Numbered from the stretch's first letter, positions 15,789 through 24,955 are shown. The stretch is 36,561 nt of DNA from Salinivirgaceae bacterium (GCA_027858775.1 JAQICA010000001.1:1-36561), one strand, 5' to 3'. The notes: generated by a model not told the origin, from the sequence alone. Translations and numbers: made by a program.

Positions 15789-17003
15789 TTATATTTTGGG
15801 CAAATAAAATTTAAAGATGCTCCCTTTTCCGGGTTCACTTTCTACCCATATTTTTCCATCGTGGCGTTCTACAAACTCGCTGCATAAAATGAGTCCCAGC
15901 CCGGTTCCTTTTTCGTCAGACGTACCAATTGTGGAAGGATTCACATCTAACCGAAAGAGCTTATCCTGATCTTTTACAGGAATTCCAATACCGTTATCGG
16001 CAATTGAAACCACAATTCGATCGTCGTGCTCTTTATAGTCAATATGAATTTGCCCACCCACCGGCGTAAATTTTATAGCATTGGAAACTAGATTTCGCAC
16101 TACAGTACTAATCATATTTATGTCGAAATTCCAATAAGCAGCCTCCGACGGAAAGTTAACGGTAATATTTTTCTGTCTTGCATTTCCACTAAGCAGGTCC
16201 ACATTGTCTTCAACTACATCTTTAAAATTAAAAAGGTTTTTATTTATTTTCATTTTACCGGTTTGGCTCCGTGCCCACTGAAGCAGGTTTTCGAGTAAAG
16301 CATAGGCATTACTCGAAAATTTATTGATTTGTTCGATAAAAACCTTTAGCCGGTCACGTTCAAATGAGTCAAAGTCGTCGAGCAATAAGTCTGACAGGCC
16401 AATAACAGTACTAAATGGATTTTTGAGGTCGTGTCCAATAATGGAAAAGAATTTGTCTTTTGTATTGTTCAGGGTAAGGAGGTCCTTGCGTTGTTTTTCG
16501 AGATCGTCGCGTTCTCGGATAATTTCGTTTTTTTGCTTTTGAATTTCCAGTGTGCGGCGTGTGAGGCGTTCCTCAAGAATATTATTATCGCGCAAGCGGC
16601 GAACAAAACCTTTAAGTAGTGTTTTTGCGAGAAGTGGTTCTTTATCAAGCCATTCACTAAAATCTGTGTAACTTAGTTCGTAAAGCACCGATGGAATAAT
16701 GGCAGTAACACTTGCACTACGGGTTTCTTCATCGATGAGCGAGTATTCTCCAAAGAAATCGTTCTCATCGAATGTAGAGAAAATATAATCGCCGTCGTGC
16801 ACTTGCAGGCTTCCTTCTACCACAATGTAAAGGGCACGCATACTATCGCCCTTCTCGAAAATAGATTGTCCGCTATCAACCTCTACCGTTTTTAGGTTTC
16901 GTGCAATTTTTGCCAAAACTCTAGCAGGCGTGTGTTTGAAGAGCTCTATTTTTTGGAGAAAGTCTATTTTATTGTCTCTATCTGGCATTGTATTGGTAAT
17001 CAT
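15789..17003 (-). CDS. Soluble sensor histidine kinase with cyclic-nucleotide-binding domain
   Basis: Counting from the chosen ATG at 17003 the protein has 404 residues. A cNMP-binding domain comes first (IELFKHTPARVLAKIARNL, ALYIVVEGSLQ, FFGEYSLIDEETRSAS, keeping the R-S-A cassette). A coiled-coil linker (LEERLTRRTLEIQKQK) and HisKA (FFSIIGHDLKNPF with the phospho-accepting His) follow. The HATPase_c domain is at the end (NLVSNAIKFT, ADNGIGIP, GTGLGL). There is no membrane segment, so it is cytoplasmic. An earlier in-frame ATG at 17042 would place translation at or before the predicted transcription start; ATG at 16988 is another option. No response regulator is adjacent, so it is an orphan kinase. 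Confidence 0.9.
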   Translation of the reverse strand: MITNTMPDRDNKIDFLQKIELFKHTPARVLAKIARNLKTVEVDSGQSIFEKGDSMRALYIVVEGSLQVHDGDYIFSTFDENDFFGEYSLIDEETRSASVTAIIPSVLYELSYTDFSEWLDKEPLLAKTLLKGFVRRLRDNNILEERLTRRTLEIQKQKNEIIRERDDLEKQRKDLLTLNNTKDKFFSIIGHDLKNPFSTVIGLSDLLLDDFDSFERDRLKVFIEQINKFSSNAYALLENLLQWARSQTGKMKINKNLFNFKDVVEDNVDLLSGNARQKNITVNFPSEAAYWNFDINMISTVVRNLVSNAIKFTPVGGQIHIDYKEHDDRIVVSIADNGIGIPVKDQDKLFRLDVNPSTIGTSDEKGTGLGLILCSEFVERHDGKIWVESEPGKGSIFKFYLPKI

Positions 17004-17039
17004 TACTTTAAAAGTACTACATTCACATTTGGAGCACTG

Positions 17040-17072
17040 CAATTATACGTTAAGTTTTTCATTTTGTCAAAA
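17040..17072 (-). promoter_or_regulatory. Promoter of the cNMP-binding histidine kinase
   Basis: On the minus strand TTTTG (17068-17072), a 20-base spacer and TATAATTG (17040-17047) resemble TTTG/TAnnTTTG with one mismatch. Transcription would start near 17033, which argues for the internal start codons of the kinase gene. Confidence 0.45.
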
Positions 17073-17211
17073 TCTAACAAATTAAAACCGCGCACTCTTT
17101 ATTCATACTCAACATAAACGACTTACCAACAGAATTATTGGCAGTCTGTAGCAAAAGATTTTAAGTGCCAATTTGAAAATATCTTGTAAATTAGCACTTA
17201 AAATCTAAACA

Positions 17212-17766
17212 TCAAACTTTAAGACCGCTTTTAAAGGGCAAGAAAGTCATAAAATCGGCATGGTGCACGATATATGCTTCTGTTGAACGCTTAACCATAT
17301 CGCCCTCGCCGGCATGTGTGGCAATGATGTGGCAAACTTGGGCAGGAATTCCTGCTTCTTCTGCCAACGACACTCCACTGAAAGGGTGACGCAGGTATTT
17401 TCCGTAAAGTCCTTGCACAGCTTGTCCCTGTTCGTTTAGTTCATACTCAAGCAGTTTGCCCACATCGCAAAGTATAGCACCCGAAATGAGCACATCCATA
17501 TTAACTGGCAATTCGGTTTTAAAGAACTTCTCAACCTGATTCCCGCTATCTTTTGCAATATGCACTACTGCGCGCTTATGATCCATAAAAGTAACCTTGA
17601 GGTCGGGGCCAGCAAGAAGCGTGAACGGTATGCGATTCAGGTCATCGGCACTTAGAACGCTGCGTTCCAATGCTGTTTCCCACACTTTTGCAGTTTTATT
17701 GCGAAGTTCCGCATTGCCAATCCAGCTTAGCTCTTCGCCCCAAAGCTTTTCTACATCGTTTTTCAT
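17212..17766 (-). CDS. HD-domain protein with altered HD motif
   Basis: The 184-residue protein has the spacing of an HD-type phosphohydrolase: VVHIAK (H69), ISGAILCDVGKLLEYE (C100-D101 where H-D is usual), LRHPFSG (H127), IIATHAGEGD (H151) and IVHHADF (H168/H169, D171). The other metal-ligand positions are present but the first His of the HD pair is Cys. Either metal binding is changed or activity is reduced. HD proteins of this size hydrolyse nucleotides or phosphate esters; the substrate cannot be told. It stands alone on the minus strand. Confidence 0.75.
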   Translation of the reverse strand: MKNDVEKLWGEELSWIGNAELRNKTAKVWETALERSVLSADDLNRIPFTLLAGPDLKVTFMDHKRAVVHIAKDSGNQVEKFFKTELPVNMDVLISGAILCDVGKLLEYELNEQGQAVQGLYGKYLRHPFSGVSLAEEAGIPAQVCHIIATHAGEGDMVKRSTEAYIVHHADFMTFLPFKSGLKV

Positions 17767-17950
17767 AGTTAAATATATAATTTAATTCATATTTCAGTTT
17801 TACCTTGATCTCAGTCAACACTCGGCAAATTCACTATTCATCACAGAATCTACTTAAAAATGTGTGATTTTATTTTGCGGATAGTCTAAACACTCACATC
17901 AAAAATACACAAATACACAGATTTGGCAAGAATTAATTTAACGCCTCTTA

Positions 17951-17999
17951 TAAAAAAAGCCGGAAAAACCTTTTTATGGTTTCCTCCGGCAATTTTTTT
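17951..17999. terminator. Bidirectional terminator after the GT4 gene
   Basis: GCCGGAAAAACC (17959-17970) pairs with GGTTTCCTCCGGC (17978-17990) with a small bulge. T-runs follow on both strands (TTTTTTTA on the minus side at 17951-17958, TTTTTTT at 17993-17999 on the plus side). It would end the minus-strand glycosyltransferase transcript. Confidence 0.75.
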
Positions 18000-18039
18000 C
18001 TAAACAAAGACATGAGCAAATTACGTTTTACAGACAAGC

Positions 18040-19131
18040 TTAATCTTCGATAACGTCAATAATTCGGTGAATCATACGTGAATAATTAAATTTACCTGCC
18101 ATCTCTTTTGCATTTTTGGAGAGACGATGATAACACTCATGATCTGTAGAAATTTGATAGATCTTTTCTGTAATAGCTTCCAGATTCTTCACGCTAATCT
18201 TATATCCGTTATAGTCATTTTTAACCAGCTCACTAATTCCTCCATTTGGGGGAACAATGGCCGGCAATCCGTAATGCATGGCTTCCAACACTGTGAGTCC
18301 AAAAGTTTCGAGCCATTTATCGGGGTGACTTAGATTTATTACCATCGATGCGCGGGCATAGAAGGGATGAACATCTTTTTGAGCGGGGAAAATGGTCATA
18401 TTTTCGCTAAAGCGAATGTTTTTAAAATAGCTATTAATTTTGTCTTCTGTATCGCTAACAACTAATTCAAAGTTTACTGTCGACAACCGTGCAGCCAATT
18501 TTACAAACTCGTGAATTCCTTTATATTTATTCAGAGAGCAAAGCATGATAACCGTAAATGGTTCAATTGTTTGATTGGGCATCATGTTGGCAGTAAAATC
18601 GGGTGCAAGCGCATTATGCACAACATGGGGTTCAGTTTGTGCAACCGGATCTTTCTTTTTTAAATAGTTTGAAACATAAATTACATCCGAAGCTGTAGTG
18701 TCCAGTACTCTAAAAAGAAATCGTTTTAACCATTTAGGCTTTAACGAAGTCTCGTGCAGATGGTAAACAACTTTCTTGTTCATTATTTTACCGGCCAAGC
18801 CCGCAGCAAAAGGCCACATAGTATTGATATAGAACACCACATCTTTTCGCCAGTAACGCAGCAATGAAAAAAATAAAATAAATTGAGAAATAAAAAACAA
18901 CAACCGACTTAAAACACGGAAATTATGAAAGGGAGCAAAAAACCGATGTTGGTCTACATTCTTCAGGTCTGACAAAAACCCATCGCCAGAGCAAGAAGCA
19001 ATATACAAACGTATATTAAACCCTCTAGAAATCAGCCCCTCAATTACTTCCGAGAGAACCAGTGGAGCACCACTATAATCGTCTTTTATGTGAAAGCAAA
19101 TAAGTTGCTTCTTTACGGTTGAATTATTCAT
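18040..19131 (-). CDS. GT4-family glycosyltransferase
   Basis: The 363-residue protein has the GT-B fold pattern. The N-terminal half has KKQLICFHIKDDYSGAPLVLSE and KVVYHLHETS; the C-terminal half has the GT4 donor-site motif ETFGLTVLEAMHYGLPAIVP with the E-x7-E pair. A hydrophobic stretch (FFISQFILFFSLL, about 88-100) may let it sit on the membrane. It probably transfers a sugar from a nucleotide donor in surface polysaccharide or glycolipid synthesis. It stands alone, so the acceptor cannot be told. Confidence 0.85.
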   Translation of the reverse strand: MNNSTVKKQLICFHIKDDYSGAPLVLSEVIEGLISRGFNIRLYIASCSGDGFLSDLKNVDQHRFFAPFHNFRVLSRLLFFISQFILFFSLLRYWRKDVVFYINTMWPFAAGLAGKIMNKKVVYHLHETSLKPKWLKRFLFRVLDTTASDVIYVSNYLKKKDPVAQTEPHVVHNALAPDFTANMMPNQTIEPFTVIMLCSLNKYKGIHEFVKLAARLSTVNFELVVSDTEDKINSYFKNIRFSENMTIFPAQKDVHPFYARASMVINLSHPDKWLETFGLTVLEAMHYGLPAIVPPNGGISELVKNDYNGYKISVKNLEAITEKIYQISTDHECYHRLSKNAKEMAGKFNYSRMIHRIIDVIED

Positions 19132-19522
19132 TATTTATCTCTTTCAATCTACTATCTATATTTTACTGACTAAATTACAACATTCCGGTTAAAATAACGG
19201 AGCCTACCTACAAATTCAATTCCACGTTTACTCATATCAACAGATTAAGCAGTATGTTGAAAAAAAACCTAACATGCTATCATTGTCTAAGCCATTAAAA
19301 TAAGATCTGCAAAGTAGGCCTCTAAGAAATCAAATACAAGTTTTCAATGAAGAATAATTAAATCGATAATAGCAAATTGGATTTTACCGGTAAGGAACAG
19401 CCAATTAAATACCCATCATGTGAATAAATAACGTTTTTTATATATTTGCAGGCACACAAAATCAAAACAGCAACATCAAAGCGCTATAAATAAGCACATT
19501 TACACATTTTAATAAATACATT
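19132..19522. other. Divergent promoter region between GT4 and the T9SS cargo gene
   Basis: This is about 390 bases of AT-rich DNA between divergent genes. Apart from the -7 box at 19441 I see no gene, repeat or RNA. Confidence 0.5.
19441..19448 (+). promoter_or_regulatory. -7 box upstream of the T9SS cargo gene
   Basis: TATATTTG matches TAnnTTTG in full and lies 75 bases before the ATG. The -33 region has only a weak TGTG near 19419. It would leave a leader of about 65 bases. Confidence 0.5.
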
Positions 19523-21391
19523 ATGAAAAAGTTACTTACTATTTTATTATTTTTTCCGCTACTAACATTGGCACAAACACAAGATGCACTTCACCCTTCT
19601 CCCCAGAATGCAAGTTTGACATTACAAGAAACCGGCGCAGCCACAATAACCTGGGAAGTACCCGACACACTATCGGGTGTTGCCTTTTTTGAAGATTTCG
19701 AAAGTGGTGTAATACCAGAAGGGTGGACGCTAATGGACGCGGACGGCGACGGGGAACAGTGGGAGATGCATCCGGCCGACTGGAGTACACCGCACAGCGG
19801 TTTATACTCCATAGCCTCCTATTCGTGGTTTGACGGAAATGCATTGACACCCAACAACTGGATTATTACACCTCAAATTACGATTCCGGAAAATGGTGCG
19901 CTACGCTTTTTTGTTTCGGCAATTTCCCCGACGTACTCTCATGAACACTACCAGGTTCGCCTGTCAACTTCGGGAACAAGTGCCGGCGAATTTGAAGAAA
20001 TTCTGCTTGACGAAACACTGGAAGAAAACAACAACACATGGCAACAACGCGATATCGATCTGAACCAATGGGCAGGACAGCAGGTGCATATTGCGTTTGT
20101 GCACAATGAAATTACCGATGTATTTGCGCTTAAAATCGATGATATTATCATAAGTGAAGCCGGTACGAAAGATCAAAGTCTGGAATCTTACCAGGTGTAC
20201 CGTTCAAAAGAGGACTCCCCTGCCTCATTATTAGGGACAGTTGATGCAAGCACTACATTTTTTAATGATACAATAACAGACGAAGGCAATTACCACTACG
20301 AAATTAAAGCGCTTTACAACGATGGCCAGAGTAGCGAGCCGGCAATGACAAATACAGCTAAATATATCGATTGGCTACCTGCTCCGGAAAACGTTACCGC
20401 GACACAAACTGCAAACCTCGTATATTTAATTTGGGCAGAAAGCACCAGTCAAAACAAAACTCTTATTAACGAAAGTTTTGAAGAACCTGCAGACCTTACG
20501 AACTGGCTCAATCACGATTTCGATAACGATGAAATGAGCTGGGAAACACACACTGCAACTGGAGCCTATGATGGAAGCCAAAGCGTAGCCAGTTATAGTT
20601 GGTTAGATGGAGTCCAGATACATCCGAACAACTGGCTGATAAGTGAAACCATACCTGTTAAATATGCCGAAACTCTTACGTTATCGTATGCCATTTCGGG
20701 GATTGATGCAAATCACAGCCATGAGTATTATCAGGTTAGGGTTTCGAATACCGGACTCGACACCACTGAATTCGTTACGGAATTTGACGAAACTCTGCCG
20801 GAAAACGACAATAGCTGGAAAGAGCGCAGCCTTACACTTGAAAATTACATTGGAGACAGTATCAACATAGGGTTTGTGCATCAACAAATTACAGATATCT
20901 TTGGAATAAAACTTGACAAAATTGAATTACAAACCACTAACTCGGTAATAAACTACAACCTGTATCGCAAAACAAGCCAAAGCGAAGCAAGTCTCATCGC
21001 CACGCTTAACGGCAATATAGTAAACTATACCGACACATTAGCCGAAGCAGGCGAGTACACTTACATGCTCGAACCCGTGTATAGCGATGGTGGCCAGGGA
21101 GCAATATCCTCAACTGAAACAATAAGCTTCACTTCTGCACAGCAGGCTAATTTTCGCGATCTGCAAATTTATCCGAATCCGTCATGCGGAAATGGAATAA
21201 ACATTCGAACATCTGAAACCATTAGGACAGTGGAAATTTTTAATAGTTTCGGAGAAAAAGTGTACGCAAACGACCGTATTAATTCAAACAACTACCATAT
21301 GAACCTGGCCATTCCGGAAGGAATCTACATTGTTAATATCAAAACAACATCGGCTATTTACCGTGAAAAACTCTATATAAAGCAAAAATAA
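19523..21391 (+). CDS. Secreted choice-of-anchor J protein with type IX sorting domain
   Basis: The 622-residue protein has a signal peptide (1-17, ending LTLAQ). Two choice-of-anchor-J (cleaved-adhesin type) domains follow at about 53-212 and 312-475. Both carry FE(D/E)F/SFEEP starts, GxxSxASYSWxDG, PNNWxIx and SHEYYQVR motifs. Each is followed by a fibronectin-like stretch (about 215-280 and 478-540). The C-terminal 75 residues are a Por/T9SS sorting domain (LQIYPNPS, VEIFNSFGEKV, IPEGIYIVNIKT). The protein is expected on the cell surface or outside, possibly binding polysaccharide or protein; no protease or glycosidase domain is seen. The two large domains look like an internal duplication. 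Confidence 0.9.
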   Translation: MKKLLTILLFFPLLTLAQTQDALHPSPQNASLTLQETGAATITWEVPDTLSGVAFFEDFESGVIPEGWTLMDADGDGEQWEMHPADWSTPHSGLYSIASYSWFDGNALTPNNWIITPQITIPENGALRFFVSAISPTYSHEHYQVRLSTSGTSAGEFEEILLDETLEENNNTWQQRDIDLNQWAGQQVHIAFVHNEITDVFALKIDDIIISEAGTKDQSLESYQVYRSKEDSPASLLGTVDASTTFFNDTITDEGNYHYEIKALYNDGQSSEPAMTNTAKYIDWLPAPENVTATQTANLVYLIWAESTSQNKTLINESFEEPADLTNWLNHDFDNDEMSWETHTATGAYDGSQSVASYSWLDGVQIHPNNWLISETIPVKYAETLTLSYAISGIDANHSHEYYQVRVSNTGLDTTEFVTEFDETLPENDNSWKERSLTLENYIGDSINIGFVHQQITDIFGIKLDKIELQTTNSVINYNLYRKTSQSEASLIATLNGNIVNYTDTLAEAGEYTYMLEPVYSDGGQGAISSTETISFTSAQQANFRDLQIYPNPSCGNGINIRTSETIRTVEIFNSFGEKVYANDRINSNNYHMNLAIPEGIYIVNIKTTSAIYREKLYIKQK

Positions 21392-21414
21392 AAGATAAAC
21401 CATGCATATAAAAA

Positions 21415-21444
21415 GGCGGAGCATTATTGTTTTAATGCTCCGCC
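21415..21444 (+). terminator. Terminator after the T9SS cargo gene
   Basis: GGCGGAGCATTA (21415-21426) and TAATGCTCCGCC (21433-21444) form a perfect 12-bp stem with a 6-base loop, 23 bases past the stop. The plus-strand tail AATTATATT is only weakly U-rich. Confidence 0.7.
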
Positions 21445-21670
21445 AATTATATTAAGACCGTTCCCCAAAAACAGGTTATGATTTTATACGCAAACTACTT
21501 TAATTTAGTTACAAAAAAAAAGAAAAAAGAGTTCCAACAAAGAATAGCAACAAACTTTAAAACACAGACTAAAACAGACAAAACAGCTAGTTAACATTTC
21601 ATTAATAAAAGGAAATACACTACAAGCCTGAAATAAAATAGAATATTACTATATTGCGTCATTGAAAATA

Positions 21671-22168
21671 ATGACTAAAAACACAGAAAATATTATTCTT
21701 AGCCACTCAGGCACGTTGGATTTTGACAGAGTAAATATTTTACTTGACAAACTCCAACACGAGCTTTCTATATATTCTGAAACGACCATTTGCAAAAAAA
21801 GAATCTATTCTACAGCTGTAGAAGCACTGGAAAATATTTTACGACATACCGGCCAAAATAATGTAGGAAAACTCCCTCCACACTTTTCAATAACAAAAAA
21901 AACAGGCTTTTACACAATAGAATCGCGCAATATCGTTACGAAGACACAGCAGAAAGAACTCATAAAAAAGCTTGAGTACATCAACAATAACAGCCATCGA
22001 ATCAATAAGGTATTTGCAGAAAAGTTAAAAACAAGTCACATTAGCGAAGAAGGCGGAGCAGGCCTCGGCATATATATTATAGGAAAAAATGCAAGTGAAA
22101 AAATTAGCTATTCATTCAGGGAAATAAATGAAAAACAATCGTATTTTTGTTTAAAAATAATGATTTAG
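21671..22168 (+). CDS. siaB: SiaB-family protein kinase (DUF6272-like)
   Basis: The protein is about 165 residues from ATG 21671 (an in-frame TTG lies three codons earlier). It has the GHKL ATPase pattern of small anti-sigma-like kinases: TAVEALENILRH (N box) and EEGGAGLGIYIIGKNA (G box). SiaB phosphorylates SiaC, and a SpoIIE/PP2C phosphatase (SiaA) removes the phosphate, in Pseudomonas. The next gene, 5 bases on, is the SiaC homologue, which supports the call. The partner phosphatase could be the SpoIIE protein at 698-2845 or one elsewhere. Confidence 0.8.
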   Translation: MTKNTENIILSHSGTLDFDRVNILLDKLQHELSIYSETTICKKRIYSTAVEALENILRHTGQNNVGKLPPHFSITKKTGFYTIESRNIVTKTQQKELIKKLEYINNNSHRINKVFAEKLKTSHISEEGGAGLGIYIIGKNASEKISYSFREINEKQSYFCLKIMI

Positions 22169-22173
22169 CAATT

Positions 22174-22581
22174 ATGGAAATAATCAACATTACAGAAACA
22201 AAAGCGACTCCCTCCATAGTACTTGATATTGATAGTGGAACCTTTGAAATTAAAGGTTGCTCCAGACCCGAGAATGTACGTGAGTTTTTTATGCCGGTTA
22301 TAAACTGGTTTGAAGGGGCAATTGAGAATGCCGATACCATTAAAGATAAATACAGTAATGATTCTGTTTTGAATTTCGACTTTAAACTTTCGTACTTCAA
22401 TTCAGCCTCCGCAAAATTCATTCTTGACATTTTGCTTTACATCAATCAACTTCATCAAAAAGGAATCAACATTAAAATTAACTGGCACTACGAAGAAGGA
22501 GACGAAGACATGCGCGACGTGGGCGAAGAACTTGCCGAAATGGTTGATTTCGAATTTCGCTATAACGTAATGAAAGAGTAA
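22174..22581 (+). CDS. siaC: SiaC-family regulatory phosphoprotein (DUF1987)
   Basis: The protein is about 135 residues from ATG 22174 (an in-frame TTG upstream overlaps siaB and is less likely). The family pattern is clear: TPSIVLDIDSGTFEIKGCSRPENVREFF near the start (read in two parts), LNFDFKLSYFNSASAKFILDIL in the middle and INIKINWHYEEGDEDM near the end. In Pseudomonas SiaC binds and activates the diguanylate cyclase SiaD when unphosphorylated. No such cyclase is in the window, so the target here is unknown. It is cotranscribed with siaB. Confidence 0.85.
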   Translation: MEIINITETKATPSIVLDIDSGTFEIKGCSRPENVREFFMPVINWFEGAIENADTIKDKYSNDSVLNFDFKLSYFNSASAKFILDILLYINQLHQKGINIKINWHYEEGDEDMRDVGEELAEMVDFEFRYNVMKE

Positions 22582-22585
22582 GCAA

Positions 22586-23800
22586 TTATTCAGGCCTGCT
22601 TTTCGAGTCGAGCAGATGAGGAAACTCCTCACTCACTGTGGCTCCATTTTTCCGCAGTTGATTTTCTTTCCATTGTTTGATGCGGCTTTCGTTTACTTCC
22701 AACTTTGCTACTGTAATTTCATCCATCGATTTCTCCATCACTTGCTTATTCTGGGCAATTATCAAGGATCTTTTCTGCTGCAAATCAGACTGTTCCAACT
22801 GAAGCTCATGCTGCATTTGCTGCACCCTGCGGACAGCATCGAAGCTCAAACTCTTCTTTTCTGCCTGAAGCAATTCATCGTATGGCCCCCGGGCAGAAAT
22901 CAACTTAACCAAAACTGGCGAAATTTCGATTGTGATAAACAAGAGCAAAATAAAAACAGATGCCCACAACACCGACTTTTCCTCCCGCTGCAAATCAGAT
23001 AATGCGCGTAAACGCGATAAAAAACCATTGGCCCGGGTTATCACCAAATTATTTGCGGTCACCTGATCATCCTGCTTTTCAGACAAATATCGTATTCGTT
23101 CCCGATTTTGCATAATTAATGGCAAAAGCCGCTGTTCGGCTCTTTCCAACTCATCTGAAGCCTTTTTATACTCCTGCTGCTTTTCGCGATATACCGGCCC
23201 CTTACCCACTACACCGACAGGACTACGCCCTTCGGCCTCGGCTATAACTTGATTATATAATTGATTACGACGCTCTTGCAATTTCTGAATGGATGTTTGA
23301 AGCGAATCATTTTCTGCCTGAATGGTCTGAATTTCGATAAACTGGCCAGAAACCTCTTCCCGTTGCTCTTGTTGAAGAGCGAGCTGCTTTTTATGGATCT
23401 GCAAATCAATCTCTTTTTCGAACAACTTCATTTCAATAGGTCGTGCAACAACCACTGCAATAAATAATGCAAGTATAATTCGCGGTAGCGCCATTCCAAA
23501 TTCGCGCCAACCATTTTGCTCTTTGCGCAAACTGGCCACAAGATACCAATCCATAAAAAAAATAAGAATACCCCAAAAAAGCCCAAAAACTACGGCTAAA
23601 ACCACCGACTGAAAAACGGTGTAAAAAGCATACCCGCCAGAAAGTGCTGCCATAGATCCCGTAAGAAACACAACAATACCAATACCTAGAAAGATGTTAA
23701 TCTCTGTCGGACATTTTTTCAACAAATAGATTCGGGCACCGGAACACCATAAAAAAAATCGTGCAACGGCACTCCCATTCCACTCTTTAGGCAAACTCAT
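22586..23800 (-). CDS. DUF4407-like membrane protein with long coiled coils
   Basis: The 404-residue protein has three membrane segments near the start (about 35-58, 60-88, 106-122), with the DUF4407 pattern FFLWCSGA and ILIFFMDWYLVAS. A long periplasmic or cytoplasmic coiled coil follows (about 125-270). A fourth membrane segment (about 280-300) and a second coiled coil (about 320-390) complete it. The function of the family is not known. It converges on siaC with only 4 bases between the stops. No terminator is seen in that gap, so antisense overlap of the two messages is likely. Confidence 0.82.
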   Translation of the reverse strand: MSLPKEWNGSAVARFFLWCSGARIYLLKKCPTEINIFLGIGIVVFLTGSMAALSGGYAFYTVFQSVVLAVVFGLFWGILIFFMDWYLVASLRKEQNGWREFGMALPRIILALFIAVVVARPIEMKLFEKEIDLQIHKKQLALQQEQREEVSGQFIEIQTIQAENDSLQTSIQKLQERRNQLYNQVIAEAEGRSPVGVVGKGPVYREKQQEYKKASDELERAEQRLLPLIMQNRERIRYLSEKQDDQVTANNLVITRANGFLSRLRALSDLQREEKSVLWASVFILLLFITIEISPVLVKLISARGPYDELLQAEKKSLSFDAVRRVQQMQHELQLEQSDLQQKRSLIIAQNKQVMEKSMDEITVAKLEVNESRIKQWKENQLRKNGATVSEEFPHLLDSKSRPE

Positions 23801-23984
23801 AGGTCGATATTTTTCATGAAATTATAAATGTAAAAATACAATTTTCTTTCTGTTTTTAAATACGAATTAAGCGGATTCAACAAATTTAGCATTCGCAACA
23901 TGCTCATTGGCGCACTATTTGTTTATCGAAATCCTGCGAGTATTTGTCGACAAATCACTTGCCGACACAATTAAATACAAAAAA

Positions 23985-24401
23985 ATGGGTAGAATTCTTG
24001 CAATTGATTATGGACTAAAACGTACAGGATTGGCAGTAACCGATCCAGACAGAATTATTGCCACCGGATTAACAACTGTGCGCACCCACGATTTAATGGA
24101 TTACCTGATTCAATACACGACCAACGAAAAAGTAGACGAGTTTGTTATCGGGTTACCTATGCAAATGAACAACCTCCCATCTGAAACCGAGCCCCACATC
24201 ATAGGGTTTATCAGAAAACTGGCACTGCGTTTCCCCAATACAAAAATACACCGAACCGATGAACGATTTACTTCCGTAATGGCTCATCAAACAATGCTGG
24301 ACGGGGGACTAAAAAAGAAGCAGCGCCAAAACAAAGCACTCGTTGACGAAATTAGTGCAACTATAATTTTGCAAACTTTTTTAAACAAACCATTACTGTA
24401 A
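23985..24401 (+). CDS. ruvX: Holliday-junction-resolvase-like / pre-16S rRNA nuclease YqgF
   Basis: The protein has 138 residues from ATG 23985; the open frame continues upstream to 23907 but the family starts at MGRILAIDYG. Motifs of the RNase-H-like YqgF/RuvX family are present: ILAIDYGLKRTGLAV (catalytic Asp8), EFVIGLPMQMN, HRTDERFTSV (Glu) and LVDEISATIIL (Asp). It processes the 5' end of 16S rRNA in E. coli and may cut junctions. Its TAA overlaps the ATG of def by one base, so the two are translationally coupled. Confidence 0.93.
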   Translation: MGRILAIDYGLKRTGLAVTDPDRIIATGLTTVRTHDLMDYLIQYTTNEKVDEFVIGLPMQMNNLPSETEPHIIGFIRKLALRFPNTKIHRTDERFTSVMAHQTMLDGGLKKKQRQNKALVDEISATIILQTFLNKPLL

Positions 24402-24955
24402 TGATATATCCTGTAACAATAATCGGTCATCCTACATTGCGCAAGCGGGCTGAGGAGATTACAAAAGACTATCCCGATCTGGAAAATATTATTAATAACA
24501 TGTACGACACCATGTACGATTCAGATGGTGTAGGGTTAGCAGCGCCACAGATAAACAAATCGATCCGGTTAATGGTGATCGATGGAGCGCCAATGGCTGA
24601 AGATGATCCATCACTGGAAGGATTTAAGCAAACCTTTATCAACCCCGAGATACTGGAACATAAAGGTGAGGAGTTCCTATTCAATGAAGGATGCTTGAGC
24701 ATACCGGGCATACGCGAAGACATTAGTCGGCCATCGGAAATTTTAATTCGCTACATGGACGAAGATTTCATTGAACACGAAGAATGGTTCGATGGTGTAA
24801 AAGCGCGGATTCTGCAACATGAATATGACCATTTAGAAGGAATTCTCTTTACGGATAGAGTTTCGCCATTACGAAAAAAAATACTCAAAGGAAAATTGGT
24901 AGCCATTTCGAAAGGAAAATTTACAGCACAATACAAAACGTTAATTACGAAATAA
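24401..24955 (+). CDS. def: Peptide deformylase
   Basis: The 184-residue protein carries all three deformylase motifs: GVGLAAPQ (43-50), EGCLS (96-100, metal-ligand Cys98) and QHEYDH (139-144, catalytic Glu between metal-binding His residues). It removes the formyl group from new N-terminal Met, using Fe2+ or another metal. It begins on the last base of ruvX and shares its operon, a common pairing in Bacteroidota. Confidence 0.96.
   Translation: MIYPVTIIGHPTLRKRAEEITKDYPDLENIINNMYDTMYDSDGVGLAAPQINKSIRLMVIDGAPMAEDDPSLEGFKQTFINPEILEHKGEEFLFNEGCLSIPGIREDISRPSEILIRYMDEDFIEHEEWFDGVKARILQHEYDHLEGILFTDRVSPLRKKILKGKLVAISKGKFTAQYKTLITK

Noticed and set aside
16989-17042. Upstream start of the histidine kinase (MQCSKCECS...)
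   Set aside because: The predicted promoter places the transcription start at about 17033, after this ATG, and the extra residues are not typical of the family.
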